A stretch of 38,311 nucleotides of DNA from Alphaproteobacteria bacterium (GTDB lineage Bacteria > Pseudomonadota > Alphaproteobacteria > Micavibrionales > Micavibrionaceae): positions 1 through 38,311 of the forward strand of contig JAKLKY010000016.1 of assembly GCA_023150415.1 (NCBI GenBank). Reading direction: 5' to 3'. The translations under genes were made by a program, and so were the position numbers. The notes below the pieces were generated by a model. It was not told the DNA's origin. It was given only the letters and a program-made list of their open reading frames with translations, and did no database searches. Below, in pieces: positions 9,393 through 17,455 of the stretch. Every line of letters begins with the position of its first letter. Within the stretch, counting starts at the first letter, position 1.

Positions 9393-10322
9393 ATGGCTAT
9401 TCTTATTCTCGCCGAACATGATAATCAAACCATCAAACCTGCGACGCTGACAACTTTTGGCGCTGCTACAAAACTGGGCGGGGATATTCATCTCCTGGTG
9501 GCGGGGCATCAATGCGGGGGGGCGGCGGAGGCTGCTGCCAAAATCGCCGGCGCGGGGAAAGTGCTGAAAGCCGACGCCCCGGAATTGGCACAAGGCTTGG
9601 CAGAGGCTGTTGCACCGGTCATCGTGCAGATCGCCAAAAACTACACGCATGTTATGGCGCCTGCTACGACATACGGGAAGAATATCCTGCCCCGCGCTGC
9701 CGCACTTTGTGACGCGCAGCAGATTTCCGACATCAGCGCCATTCACGATGCCGAAACATTTGACCGCCCTGTTTATGCCGGTAACGCCATAGCCACGGTC
9801 AGAAGCAAGGACAGCATAAAATTCTTGACCGTGCGCGGCACGAATTTTTCGGCAGCTGCTGCTACGGGCGGCAGCGCGACGATTGAGACGTTGACGCCGC
9901 CTATCGCTACGAGCCTGTCGCGTTTTATGAGTCAGGAGATTTCAAAGTCCGAGCGCCCCGAACTGACCGCCGCTAAAATCGTCGTCTCCGGCGGGCGCGG
10001 GCTGGGCTCGAAGGAGAATTTTGCGCTGATCGAAAAACTGGCGGACAAGCTCGGCGCTGCCGTGGGCGCATCACGCGCGGCGGTGGATGCGGGCTACGTG
10101 CCAAATGATTATCAAGTCGGCCAGACGGGCAAAGTCATCGCGCCGGATCTTTATATCGCTGTCGGCATTTCTGGTGCCATTCAGCATCTGGCAGGCATGA
10201 AGGATTCAAAAATCATCGTCGCCATCAACAAAGACCCCGAAGCGCCGATCTTCCAGATCGCCGATTATGGGCTGGTTGGGGATTTGTTTCCGATATTGAA
10301 GGAAATGACTGACAAGATTTAG
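9393..10322 (+). CDS. etfA: Electron transfer flavoprotein alpha subunit
   Basis: FAD-binding alpha subunit of ETF, 309 residues. The C-terminal FAD domain is intact: SGGRGLGSKENF near 199-210, ASRAAVDAGY at 226-235, QVGQTGK at 241-247, GISGAIQH at 258-265 and INKDPEAPIF at 278-287, all adenine-, ribityl- or flavin-contacting segments in this family. Its TAG stop overlaps the TAA stop of the convergent pentapeptide-repeat gene by 4 nt. The 3-hydroxybutyryl-CoA dehydrogenase gene that often follows etfA in relatives is not present. Confidence 0.97.
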   Translation: MAILILAEHDNQTIKPATLTTFGAATKLGGDIHLLVAGHQCGGAAEAAAKIAGAGKVLKADAPELAQGLAEAVAPVIVQIAKNYTHVMAPATTYGKNILPRAAALCDAQQISDISAIHDAETFDRPVYAGNAIATVRSKDSIKFLTVRGTNFSAAAATGGSATIETLTPPIATSLSRFMSQEISKSERPELTAAKIVVSGGRGLGSKENFALIEKLADKLGAAVGASRAAVDAGYVPNDYQVGQTGKVIAPDLYIAVGISGAIQHLAGMKDSKIIVAINKDPEAPIFQIADYGLVGDLFPILKEMTDKI

Positions 10323-11584
10323 TCTGCATCCGTGCGCTTGGCGCCGTCCAAGATGGCGCCGGTTAAATCTGCGTCGCGGAGATCAGCTTCACGAAGGTCA
10401 GCACCGGTAAGATTGGCCCACGAAAAATCGGCACCACGCAGTTGCGCCCCCATAAAATTTGCGCCGGTCAGGTCTGCATAGCGAAAGCGTGCAAATTCAA
10501 AATTGCTTGGGCTGGCACGACGCCCCGAGGATGCCGCGCCCAGAACAAGGGTATCTGCACGCATATTTTTTATCTTCGCATGGGCAAAATTAGCTTCGGC
10601 AAAGCTGCCGCCCCGCAGATCAGCATCAACAAGGTCGCAGTAACGAAAATCGCTGCCGTCCATCTGCGCCTTTTGCAACTGTACGCGATGCATATTCAAG
10701 CCGAACATTTTCGCATTTCTGGCACAGATTGCTGTCAGGCATTCATTCTCCAGTGAACGCAGCGGACGTAGATCCATATTGCTGAGATCCATGCGCTCGC
10801 CCTGCGCGCCCGTGCTGCCTACCCAGTCATGATGCGACTGGAGAAGTTGCATCAACGGCACATCGATCTGCAGGATGGAACGGCCAATATTATGCTCGGT
10901 AATGGCTTGGCTGATATCGGCGTTGACACGTTCCAGCTGGGCCGGCGAAATCCCAATCAAGATCGCGGCTTTCATGTTGGCGCCTTGAAATTGCGTTCCA
11001 TCGATCAGAGCGTTGGAAAGGTCCGCACCTTCCAAAACCGTATCGCGCATATCGGCTCGCGCAAGATTGGCACCGCTGAGGATTGCATCTGAGAAGTCAG
11101 CGTGCGCTGCCATCGACCCGGTCAAGCGCGCGCCCGATAAATTCGCGCCACGAAAATTCACCGCCTTACCATTGCCGTAGCTGCCATCGCTCACGGCGCC
11201 GATGCGCATATCCGTATCGGCAAGGTCTGTCCCCGTCAGGCTCGCGTTTTCAATGCGCACGCCCCGCATGTCAGCACGGTTAAAGCCCGCTTTGTCCAAC
11301 TTGGAAAAGCTAAGATCACAGGCGTAGACAGAGGCTTCCTGAAAGCGCGACTCGCGCAAATCCATATGCATCATGAGGCACCCGATAAACGAGGCCTGGC
11401 GTAAATCCTGTCCCTGCAGAGATAGGCCTGATAAATCCACGCCTCTTATATGGGCGCGGCGGCCCCCGTTGCGACCTTCCAGGAAGCGCTTATGCAGGCG
11501 GATAAGAGAATCAAGCTCGCTCTGTGTCAAACGTTGGGGCTCTGGCGTAGCATCCATCTCGCGTGTCTGTATTTGGTTCTTCAT
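10319..11584 (-). CDS. Pentapeptide-repeat protein
   Basis: 421 residues with two blocks of pentapeptide repeats A(D/N)LXX: about 44-205 (for example VDLSGLSLQGQDLRQASF and GANLARADMRDTVLEGADL) and about 275-418 (for example GADFSWANLTGADLREADL). Such repeats fold as a right-handed quadrilateral beta-helix. The blocks are separated by a helical, non-repeat linker (about 210-270). There is no signal peptide or membrane segment, so it is probably cytoplasmic. Some family members mimic DNA and protect gyrase, but nothing here shows that role, and the actual function is unknown. The gene is divergent from the lipoprotein-lysA pair and converges on etfA. Confidence 0.9.
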   Translation of the reverse strand: MKNQIQTREMDATPEPQRLTQSELDSLIRLHKRFLEGRNGGRRAHIRGVDLSGLSLQGQDLRQASFIGCLMMHMDLRESRFQEASVYACDLSFSKLDKAGFNRADMRGVRIENASLTGTDLADTDMRIGAVSDGSYGNGKAVNFRGANLSGARLTGSMAAHADFSDAILSGANLARADMRDTVLEGADLSNALIDGTQFQGANMKAAILIGISPAQLERVNADISQAITEHNIGRSILQIDVPLMQLLQSHHDWVGSTGAQGERMDLSNMDLRPLRSLENECLTAICARNAKMFGLNMHRVQLQKAQMDGSDFRYCDLVDADLRGGSFAEANFAHAKIKNMRADTLVLGAASSGRRASPSNFEFARFRYADLTGANFMGAQLRGADFSWANLTGADLREADLRDADLTGAILDGAKRTDAD

Positions 11585-11652
11585 GGGCTTATTCTGCGCC
11601 TAAGGTATTAAAAAAGAGTGACAAATTCTTTGAATTGTAGCATTCATGGGTT

Positions 11653-11805
11653 ATGCGCTTGGCCCCCTTTTTTATAATTATGGCAATATTTTTGACCGCT
11701 TGCGGGGTTAAGCCCGCGGATGTCGCACCGCCACAAGGCTCTGAAAATAATGGTTTTCCGCATACTTACCCGGCCCCTGAAGGCGATGGGGGATCGGGCC
11801 AATGA
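11653..11805 (+). CDS. Small lipoprotein preceding lysA
   Basis: 50-residue protein MRLAPFFIIMAIFLTACGVKP followed by a hydrophilic Pro/Gly-rich tail. A hydrophobic signal helix ends in the lipobox LTAC, so Cys17 should be lipidated and the mature part would be about 34 residues. Its TGA stop overlaps the lysA start as ATGA, so the two are translationally coupled. From memory, a short lipoprotein upstream of lysA is widespread in proteobacteria, and in Escherichia coli the equivalent (LptM, formerly YifL) assists maturation of the LptDE lipopolysaccharide translocon. Orthology is inferred from size, lipobox and position only. Confidence 0.8.
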   Translation: MRLAPFFIIMAIFLTACGVKPADVAPPQGSENNGFPHTYPAPEGDGGSGQ

Positions 11806-13046
11806 ATTCAGATTTTACTGAAAAAAATAATGCTTTATGGGTCGAAGCTTGTGCCTTGTCCGATCTGGCCGCCGTTTATGGGACCCCCACTTATATTTAC
11901 AGCGCCGGCCATATCCGGGCGCAGTATACACAACTGCAAGAATCCCTTCGGCGCGCCTTAGCCGCCGATCATCAGCCTTTGATCTGTTATGCCTGCAAGG
12001 CCAATAGCAATCCTTCTATTCTTGAAGTCATCAAAGGGTGCGGCAGTGGCCTGGAAACTGTATCCGAAGGTGAATTGCGTCTTGGCCTGAAGGTTGGTTT
12101 TGACCCGCAGCAGATCGTCGCCACAGGCGTGGGCAAATCTGATCCGGAAATCGCGGCTCTCTTGAATGCCAATGTGCACCAGATTAATGTCGAATCCCTG
12201 CCCGAGCTTGAGAATATCCAGAGCATCGCCGCGCAAATGAACAAACGTGCGAACGTGGTATTTCGATTGAACCCGAATGTCTCTGGCGGTGGACATCATA
12301 AAATCAGCACCGGTCGCGCACAGGATAAATTCGGCCTGCCCCGCGCCGATATGTTCAAGGCCTATGGCATGGCAGCGCAGATGTCGCATGTGCGGGCGCT
12401 GGGCGTGTCGATGCATATCGGATCGCAAGTGTTCAAGGTCGAAACATTCCGCGAAGCCTTTGCCATGCTGCCGGAATTGGTCGGTGAATTGCGCGCGCAG
12501 AATTTTACGGTGGAGCGCCTGGATATCGGCGGCGGGTTCCCCATCCGGTATAAGGACGAAACGCTGCTGGATCTGGATGGCTATGCGCGCTGGGTCGCGG
12601 ATTTTATCGCGCCTCTGGGCACCGAGATCATTCTTGAGCCGGGGCGCTATCTGGTCGGCAATGCCGGGGTTCTGCTGACGAAAGTGGTGTATGTAAAGGG
12701 ATCAGGCGGACGGCAGTTTTTAATTCTGGACGCCGGGATGAATGATCTCATCCGCCCGACTTTGTACGAAGCCTATCATGCGATCGAAGCCGTTGAAGGC
12801 CGTAACGGCCCGCAAACGCAGTATGACGTCGTGGGGCCGGTGTGCGAAACGGGCGATACATTCGCCGTCGAACGCCCCCTGCCCGTAATGAAGCGCGGGG
12901 ATCTGGCCGTGATTCGCTCCGCCGGTGCCTACGGGTTTTCCATGGCCTCAAACTACAACACGCGCCCCCTGCCCGCCGAGATTCTGGTGGATGGGGCAAC
13001 GCATCGCGTTATAAGAGCACGGCAGGACTATAAGCAGTTGGTATAG
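11802..13046 (+). CDS. lysA: Diaminopimelate decarboxylase
   Basis: PLP-dependent decarboxylation of meso-diaminopimelate to lysine, the last step of the pathway. 414 residues, normal length. The PLP lysine is K66 in YACKANSN; later motifs include MHIGSQ, the phosphate-binding glycine loop DIGGGFPIRY, EPGRYLVGNAG, and the active-site CETGDTFA and YGFSMASNYN segments near the C-terminus. The start ATG overlaps the stop of the upstream lipoprotein gene. The 3' end overlaps a convergent gene by 38 bp. It probably acts with lysC (minus strand, 6308-7543) in the same pathway, although the two are not in one operon. Confidence 0.97.
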   Translation: MNSDFTEKNNALWVEACALSDLAAVYGTPTYIYSAGHIRAQYTQLQESLRRALAADHQPLICYACKANSNPSILEVIKGCGSGLETVSEGELRLGLKVGFDPQQIVATGVGKSDPEIAALLNANVHQINVESLPELENIQSIAAQMNKRANVVFRLNPNVSGGGHHKISTGRAQDKFGLPRADMFKAYGMAAQMSHVRALGVSMHIGSQVFKVETFREAFAMLPELVGELRAQNFTVERLDIGGGFPIRYKDETLLDLDGYARWVADFIAPLGTEIILEPGRYLVGNAGVLLTKVVYVKGSGGRQFLILDAGMNDLIRPTLYEAYHAIEAVEGRNGPQTQYDVVGPVCETGDTFAVERPLPVMKRGDLAVIRSAGAYGFSMASNYNTRPLPAEILVDGATHRVIRARQDYKQLV

Positions 13047-13440
13047 CGTAATATTGCCCTGGTGGAAACGATGGAACTTCATATTGCTGAACATCCGTAA
13101 CAGGCTGAACGGGGTTGCTATTCATCTGCCCAGTTGCTTTAAGGTCGTCTGGAATTTTGACAGGATTTTCTTCGCCACATACCGTCGCCAGCAAGGACCA
13201 CACGGTTTTTAAACCCGTTCCCGTTCGGGCAACCTCAGCAGGCGTTTGATTACCAAGGAAAAAGTTAGGGGTTGTTAAAAAATCCTCCGCATCTGCATCA
13301 GCCCGCGCCTTCTTATCCTGATCAGCTGGATCACTGCAAAATGCGTTCGACACTTCCGCAAATAGATCCGTGGCCGAAATATCTGAATGTGATAAATCAT
13401 CGAATATGCTTCTGCCATTTCCGCTTGCAACTTGAGTCAT
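13009..13440 (-). CDS. Orphan protein with MbcA/ParS-like toxin-binding motif
   Basis: 143 residues, not a known housekeeping gene. Residues about 54-88 (FLTTPNFFLGNQTPAEVA then RTGTGLKTVWSLLATV) match the pattern of the MbcA/ParS/Xre toxin-binding domain (DUF2384): TPNxxLGxxTPxExxxxxxGxxxVxxLL. That domain is normally the C-terminal part of antitoxins paired with RES-domain toxins. Here it lies mid-protein, with an acidic N-terminus and a Pro/Tyr-rich tail, and no RES toxin gene adjoins it. A strong ribosome site (AAGGGAGAAGAG) about 7 nt upstream supports a real gene. Its last 38 bp overlap lysA. The domain call rests on pattern recognition only; function unknown. Confidence 0.6.
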   Translation of the reverse strand: MTQVASGNGRSIFDDLSHSDISATDLFAEVSNAFCSDPADQDKKARADADAEDFLTTPNFFLGNQTPAEVARTGTGLKTVWSLLATVCGEENPVKIPDDLKATGQMNSNPVQPVTDVQQYEVPSFPPGQYYAIPTAYSPAVLL

Positions 13441-13538
13441 TTTGCTCTTCTCCCTTGGTTATTGCTATTAACAGAATTAAAAGATGGGATTGCGAAAGGC
13501 AACCAAATCATGTTGCGCGATGCAGCATGAAGGTCTTC

Positions 13539-13659
13539 GTCATTACGATCCCACCAGCTTGTCCGCCATAGCCCGAAGGTCAGCGGTGGAAAGCCGGGGA
13601 AGCAATCTAGGATTGAAAAGCTGGATTGCCGCGTCGGGCTTGGCCCTCCTTATAATGAC
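13539..13659. repeat. Degenerate palindromic repeat
   Basis: An imperfect inverted repeat fills most of the gap between two minus-strand genes. The outer arms are GTCATTA (13539-13545) and TAATGAC (13653-13659). The inner arms are GCAATCTAG (13602-13610) and CTGGATTGC (13621-13629), one G-U pair short of perfect, around a 10-nt loop. From memory these pieces resemble dispersed repeats of the type GTCATTGCGAG...GCAATCCAG...CTGGATTGC...CGCAATGAC common in some alphaproteobacteria. The longer left arm appears to contain extra sequence. It lies directly downstream of the zinc-ribbon gene, so it may also act as its terminator. No second copy was seen in this window. Confidence 0.55.
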
Positions 13660-13667
13660 AACCTATA

Positions 13668-14402
13668 TTATTGTCTCAACAAAAACCGCACTGTTACCTG
13701 CGCATCCGGGGGGATTGGCGGTGCATCGGTCAAGGGATCATACCGCGCCGAGAACGGCATGGTGGCTTCCCCGGCTATAGTCTCCTGCGGCGGCGCGATC
13801 AGCCATTTCGCTAAAGGCTCTGCCCCCGCCTCCGCCTTCGGCGCTCGAAGCGTAACCATAATCAGCGGTACCAGCCGCGTTTCAGGCCCCAGATTGATAA
13901 TCTTGCCTTCGATTAAAATAGCTTTACCCTCCTGGCGCGCGGAGACTTTATCGAACGCCAACCCCTCGCCCGGCAAAACGCCATCTTGCCCCAGCACACG
14001 GTAGAGCGCCAGGCTCTGCGGCCATGCGCGCAAGGTCGGATCCTTAAAGGACAGGAACAATGCCAGCAGTGCCGCAGTTAGTATCAGCGGCAGGAGTAAA
14101 GCTTTTAGAATCGACGCCTTAACCAAGCTAGGGCCAGAAGGCTCAGGCGCGGGGCGCATGGACTTGAAAGGGCGCTCATCCATCGGACCGGGTTTTACCC
14201 CATCGGGAATGGGTATATCAGTCTGCGCGTGGGCTTGCTGCGCGGTGATGGTGGCCTCGATATCGCTCAGCAGGTCATCGGGATCCGGTGTCTGGAACCA
14301 GGTGTTGCCGCAGTCAGAACAGCGTACATTCTTCCCGGCCGGGCGCAACAAAGCCGAATCCAGTGAAAATTTCGATTGGCAGGCGCTACAGGTCAGGATC
14401 AT
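13668..14402 (-). CDS. Zinc-ribbon (MJ0042-type) single-pass membrane protein
   Basis: 244 residues. The N-terminal zinc ribbon has C5-x2-C8 and C28-x2-C31 in the MJ0042 arrangement (MILTCSACQSKF...RCSDCGNTW). An acidic linker, a Pro-rich stretch and one membrane helix at about 98-118 follow, and then a C-terminal domain with a beta pattern similar to DUF3426 (LIEGKIINLGPETRLVPLIMVTL). The ribbon would be cytoplasmic and the C-terminal domain periplasmic. Divergent placement from the gene leading to ftsEX is familiar from alphaproteobacteria, suggesting an envelope role, but no function is established. The 54-bp gap to 14457 must hold promoters for both directions. Confidence 0.85.
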   Translation of the reverse strand: MILTCSACQSKFSLDSALLRPAGKNVRCSDCGNTWFQTPDPDDLLSDIEATITAQQAHAQTDIPIPDGVKPGPMDERPFKSMRPAPEPSGPSLVKASILKALLLPLILTAALLALFLSFKDPTLRAWPQSLALYRVLGQDGVLPGEGLAFDKVSARQEGKAILIEGKIINLGPETRLVPLIMVTLRAPKAEAGAEPLAKWLIAPPQETIAGEATMPFSARYDPLTDAPPIPPDAQVTVRFLLRQ

Positions 14403-14456
14403 GGAAATGCTTCTCTTCTGTCTCCTATTCTAGTATTTATAAGAGCCAGCGCAATC

Positions 14457-15212
14457 ATGAAAACCATGGATCGGCCCTCTATGCCCGGAATCATTCTTGT
14501 TATAATCGCTCTCCTTGGCTTTTGCCCTGTTCGGGCAAACGCGCAAGATACCTCGGCCTGCGCCGCGCAGGACAGACCTTGCTTGTTGAACCAGCTGCAG
14601 GAACAAGCTGCGCTCATCGACAATGTCGAGTGGCGCGACCAGACTTACCGCGAACTGGCAAAGACACGCGCTTTCGATGGTGATGTCTCAGGGGCGATTG
14701 CCATTATCCCGTTGATTTCATCACCGGATACAAAGGCTCTGACCATCCGCGGCATCGGGATGGCGGCTGCTGAAAATCGCATGGCACCCGAAGTTCTCAG
14801 CACTGTTTTCAGCAGTCTGCTTGAACAGGCGCGCGCAATCACGCATGAGCCTTCGCGCGCAATTGCCCTAACCTATATTGCCATGGCACAGGCTTTTGCA
14901 GGCGATGACGCGGGGGCATGGGCCACAGCAGAGGATATGGAGAATGAGGCACTCCGGCATAAGGCATATGGAGAGACTGCCGAAATCCAGGCTGAGCATG
15001 GCCGTGCCACCGCGGCGATGGAAAGTCTGAATCGCATCACAAGCGAAGCATACAAGATCAAGGCCCTGACGACTGTTTCAGGCATATTGGCGCAGAAAGG
15101 CGATTATAATTCCGCCTACACGCTGGCCGCTGCGATTGCCAATCCATACCGTAAAGCGCTGGCATTGCAGGTGATTCTCGATGTCCAGAAGCCGCGCGCG
15201 GTGGAAAAATAA
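14457..15212 (+). CDS. Exported helical-repeat protein upstream of ftsE
   Basis: 251 residues from the ATG at 14457 (a second ATG lies at 14466); the frame extends upstream, but that part overlaps the divergent gene. A signal peptide (hydrophobic IILVIIALLGFCPV, predicted cleavage after ANA) indicates export to the periplasm. The mature part is alanine-rich and helical, with repeated patterns such as SRAIALTYIAMAQAFAGDDAG, RHKAYGETAEIQAEHGRATAA and YKIKALTTVSGILAQKGDYNSA, each resembling a TPR-like or Sel1-like helix pair. No catalytic motif is seen. Its stop is 29 bp before ftsE in the same direction, so a partnership with FtsEX in envelope or peptidoglycan work is possible but unproven. Confidence 0.75.
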   Translation: MKTMDRPSMPGIILVIIALLGFCPVRANAQDTSACAAQDRPCLLNQLQEQAALIDNVEWRDQTYRELAKTRAFDGDVSGAIAIIPLISSPDTKALTIRGIGMAAAENRMAPEVLSTVFSSLLEQARAITHEPSRAIALTYIAMAQAFAGDDAGAWATAEDMENEALRHKAYGETAEIQAEHGRATAAMESLNRITSEAYKIKALTTVSGILAQKGDYNSAYTLAAAIANPYRKALALQVILDVQKPRAVEK

Positions 15213-15241
15213 AACTGCAGGGATAGGAAGGGGAGAAACCG

Positions 15242-15940
15242 TTGATTCGTTTCGAGCATGTCGGCCTGCGCTATGGCTTTGGACCTGAGGTCCTTAGCGA
15301 TATCAACTTTACGCTTGACCCGGGATCGTTCCACTTCCTGACGGGGCCGAGCGGTGCTGGCAAGACATCGCTGATGAGCCTGATGTATCTTGGCCGCCAC
15401 CCCACGCGCGGGCGCATTACAATGTATGATCAGAATGTAAGCGAAGCAACTCGCCCGCAACTGGCCCAGATGCGCCAGCGTATCGGCGTTGTGTTTCAGG
15501 ACTTTCGTCTACTGCCGCATCTTTCGGCCTTTGATAATGTTGCCCTGCCATTGCGTATTATTGGGCGACCGGAAAAGGAAATCCGCGCGCACGTCAGCGA
15601 ATTGCTGGAATGGGTGGGGCTGGGCGATTATCAGCGCGCTTTACCACCGACACTCTCGGGTGGGCAGCAACAACGCATTGCGATTGCGCGCGCCGTAATT
15701 GTCAGGCCGCGGCTCCTGCTGGCGGATGAACCAACCGGAAACCTGGATGATGAAATTGGATTGCGCCTGATGAACCTATTCGATCAGCTCAACCGTATGG
15801 GAACCACGATTGTTATCGCAACCCATAATCAGGTTCTTATGGACAAGTTCGGCCATCCCCGTTTGTTGCTTGAGGCTGGTCATTTGCGCGTGGTTCGCGC
15901 ACGGGGCTGGATACGCCGCACAATGGCGGAGGTGCTATAG
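15242..15940 (+). CDS. ftsE: Cell division ATP-binding protein FtsE
   Basis: ATPase of the FtsEX complex, an ABC-type machine at the division site that controls septal peptidoglycan hydrolases. 232 residues. Walker A GPSGAGKT at 35-42, the Q-loop in [10 protein letters not shown] (84-92), ABC signature LSGGQ at 138-142, and Walker B LLLADEP with E163 are all intact. The start is a TTG codon at 15242, chosen because an AAGGGGAG ribosome site precedes it by about 5 nt and [12 protein letters not shown] is the normal N-terminus. One base separates its stop from ftsX. LolD-type ABC proteins are similar, but the ftsX partner settles the call. Confidence 0.94.
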   Translation: MIRFEHVGLRYGFGPEVLSDINFTLDPGSFHFLTGPSGAGKTSLMSLMYLGRHPTRGRITMYDQNVSEATRPQLAQMRQRIGVVFQDFRLLPHLSAFDNVALPLRIIGRPEKEIRAHVSELLEWVGLGDYQRALPPTLSGGQQQRIAIARAVIVRPRLLLADEPTGNLDDEIGLRLMNLFDQLNRMGTTIVIATHNQVLMDKFGHPRLLLEAGHLRVVRARGWIRRTMAEVL

Positions 15941-15941
15941 C

Positions 15942-16853
15942 ATGTCCCGCGCCCATTATGATCTGCCCTTGCAACAAGACCGCAGCGCGGGGTTTCTTAT
16001 ACTGCTGACCGGCCTTATGACGTTCTTGGCGCTGGCTACATGCGCGGCTGCGCTCTCACTCAATGCGCTGGCATTCTACTGGTCGTCCGGGCTTGAGAAT
16101 AATCTTAGTATCGAAATTCCAGCAGAGCGCAGCAAAGGCGGCCTGCGCGATGCTGAAGAGATTCAGTTGCTGGCCGAACGTGTAGACAAGGCCTTGAAGC
16201 AAGACACGAATGTCCGCGAGATTGAAATTCTGGATCAAAAGGCCATGAATGATTTGCTGGCACCATGGCTGGGGCCGCAGCAGAACCTCGCCGGCGCAGA
16301 GGATCTGCCCCTGCCCGGTCTGATTTCCGTGACTTTGGGTCATACGGATACGGATATATTGTCCAGCCTTCAAGAACGCTTGAAAAAAATCGATGCCGAT
16401 CTTCGCGTCGATGATCATCAGGAATGGTTGTCAGGGATTATCCGACTGTGCCGTAGCCTGCAAGTGGCCGCTGTGGTTTCAACACTGGTTATTATCAGCA
16501 CGACGGTGATTGCTGTGGCAGGCGCCATGCGCGCGCGGATGGAAATCCTGCGTCCGGATGTTGAACTTTTGCATTTGATGGGTGCAGGCGATAATTATAT
16601 TACAGCCCAGTTTCAGCGACATGCACTCATCCTTTCCAGCAAAGGCGCGATTTTGGGAATATTGGCTGCTGCCGTTGTATTATGTGGTTTATATTTTGGC
16701 ATTGGTACAATTCCCCTGGCTGATTCTATGCCAGAACATGGTATGCTCGGCATGCTGTTGCTTATGTTGCTATTACTGCCCCTGGCTTTGTGTTTAATTT
16801 CAGCGCTGGCGGCCCGGATTATGGTGCTGCGGGTGTTGCGGGCGATGGTTTGA
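15942..16853 (+). CDS. ftsX: Cell division protein FtsX
   Basis: Membrane subunit of FtsEX, 303 residues from the ATG at 15942, which follows the ftsE stop by one base; the frame continues upstream, but that region is ftsE coding sequence in another frame. Topology is that of FtsX: a short cytoplasmic N-terminus, one membrane helix (about 17-45), a periplasmic domain, and three further helices in the C-terminal half (around SLQVAAVVSTLVIISTTVIA, ALILSSKGAILGILAAAVVL and GMLLLMLLLLPLALCLISA). The stop codon falls within a 15-bp tandem duplication shared with the start region of the next gene. Sequence is divergent, as usual for FtsX, but context is strong. Confidence 0.92.
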   Translation: MSRAHYDLPLQQDRSAGFLILLTGLMTFLALATCAAALSLNALAFYWSSGLENNLSIEIPAERSKGGLRDAEEIQLLAERVDKALKQDTNVREIEILDQKAMNDLLAPWLGPQQNLAGAEDLPLPGLISVTLGHTDTDILSSLQERLKKIDADLRVDDHQEWLSGIIRLCRSLQVAAVVSTLVIISTTVIAVAGAMRARMEILRPDVELLHLMGAGDNYITAQFQRHALILSSKGAILGILAAAVVLCGLYFGIGTIPLADSMPEHGMLGMLLLMLLLLPLALCLISALAARIMVLRVLRAMV

Positions 16854-16871
16854 TCGGCGATGGTTTGATCG
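16842..16871 (+). repeat. 15-bp perfect tandem duplication at the ftsX stop
   Basis: GCGATGGTTTGATCG occurs twice head to tail (16842-16856 and 16857-16871). The first copy carries the last codons and TGA stop of ftsX; the second ends exactly at the ATG of the DUF218 gene. No Shine-Dalgarno sequence remains before that ATG. It looks like a recent slippage duplication. Confidence 0.9.
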
Positions 16872-17453
16872 ATGCGAAATGCGCTTTTTGTACTCGGCTT
16901 TCTTTTACTTCTCTGGGGCTGCGGTTTTGCAGCCTTTGTCAGCAGTGGACAAATGCAAACAATGCCCGTCGGCCTGCCGCGTGCGGATGCGATCATAATT
17001 TTAACGGGTGGCGAGAAGCGGATCGAGCTTGGTCTTGATCTACTTAAGAAGGGTGCTGCCAATGAAGTCTTGATAAGCGGTGTCCACCCTGATGCCAGCC
17101 AGCCTATGATCTTTGAAGAGAACAAAGTCAATCTTGCCGAATTGCCCTGTTGTGTAACGCTGGGTCGTTCGGCGCGCAGCACGAAGGAAAATGCGCTTGA
17201 GACACAGAAATGGATCGAAGATAAAAACATAGAGACAATTATTCTCGTGACTTCGAACTATCACATGCACCGCGCGCGTATGGAATTCGCCTTTGAATTG
17301 CCGCATATTGCGGTTATACCTTACGCCGTGCCTGAGCCTCATTTCACACTCGACAAACCCGCGACCTGGTTTCTGCTGTTCCGCGAATACCACAAATTTC
17401 TTTGGCGCTGGATTGAGCTGATGACGGCGCGTACTCTTGCGGCGAACGGATAA
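16872..17453 (+). CDS. DUF218 / YdcF-family membrane protein
   Basis: 193 residues. One N-terminal membrane helix (about 4-24) anchors a DUF218 Rossmann-like domain with RADAIIILTGGEKRIELGLDLL (about 37-58), then SARSTKENALETQKW and TSNYHMHRARMEF, the conserved blocks of this family. Family members (SanA, ElyC, YdcF) influence envelope integrity and peptidoglycan or lipid-carrier metabolism in Escherichia coli, but the biochemical activity is not settled. The start ATG follows the 15-bp tandem repeat and has no clear ribosome site, so translation may depend on coupling to ftsX. It precedes the acyltransferase by 2 bp. Confidence 0.88.
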   Translation: MRNALFVLGFLLLLWGCGFAAFVSSGQMQTMPVGLPRADAIIILTGGEKRIELGLDLLKKGAANEVLISGVHPDASQPMIFEENKVNLAELPCCVTLGRSARSTKENALETQKWIEDKNIETIILVTSNYHMHRARMEFAFELPHIAVIPYAVPEPHFTLDKPATWFLLFREYHKFLWRWIELMTARTLAANG

Positions 17454-17455
17454 TC

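Noticed and set aside
10319-11584. Pentapeptide-repeat protein as a quinolone-resistance Qnr protein
   Set aside because: It has two repeat blocks with a long linker and is much longer than Qnr; nothing in the sequence supports gyrase protection.
13484-13780. 98-codon plus-strand frame with a hydrophobic stretch (LKSWIAASGLALLIMTTYI)
   Set aside because: It lies across the palindromic repeat and runs antisense into the zinc-ribbon gene; no ribosome site, and the hydrophobic part is produced by the repeat arms.
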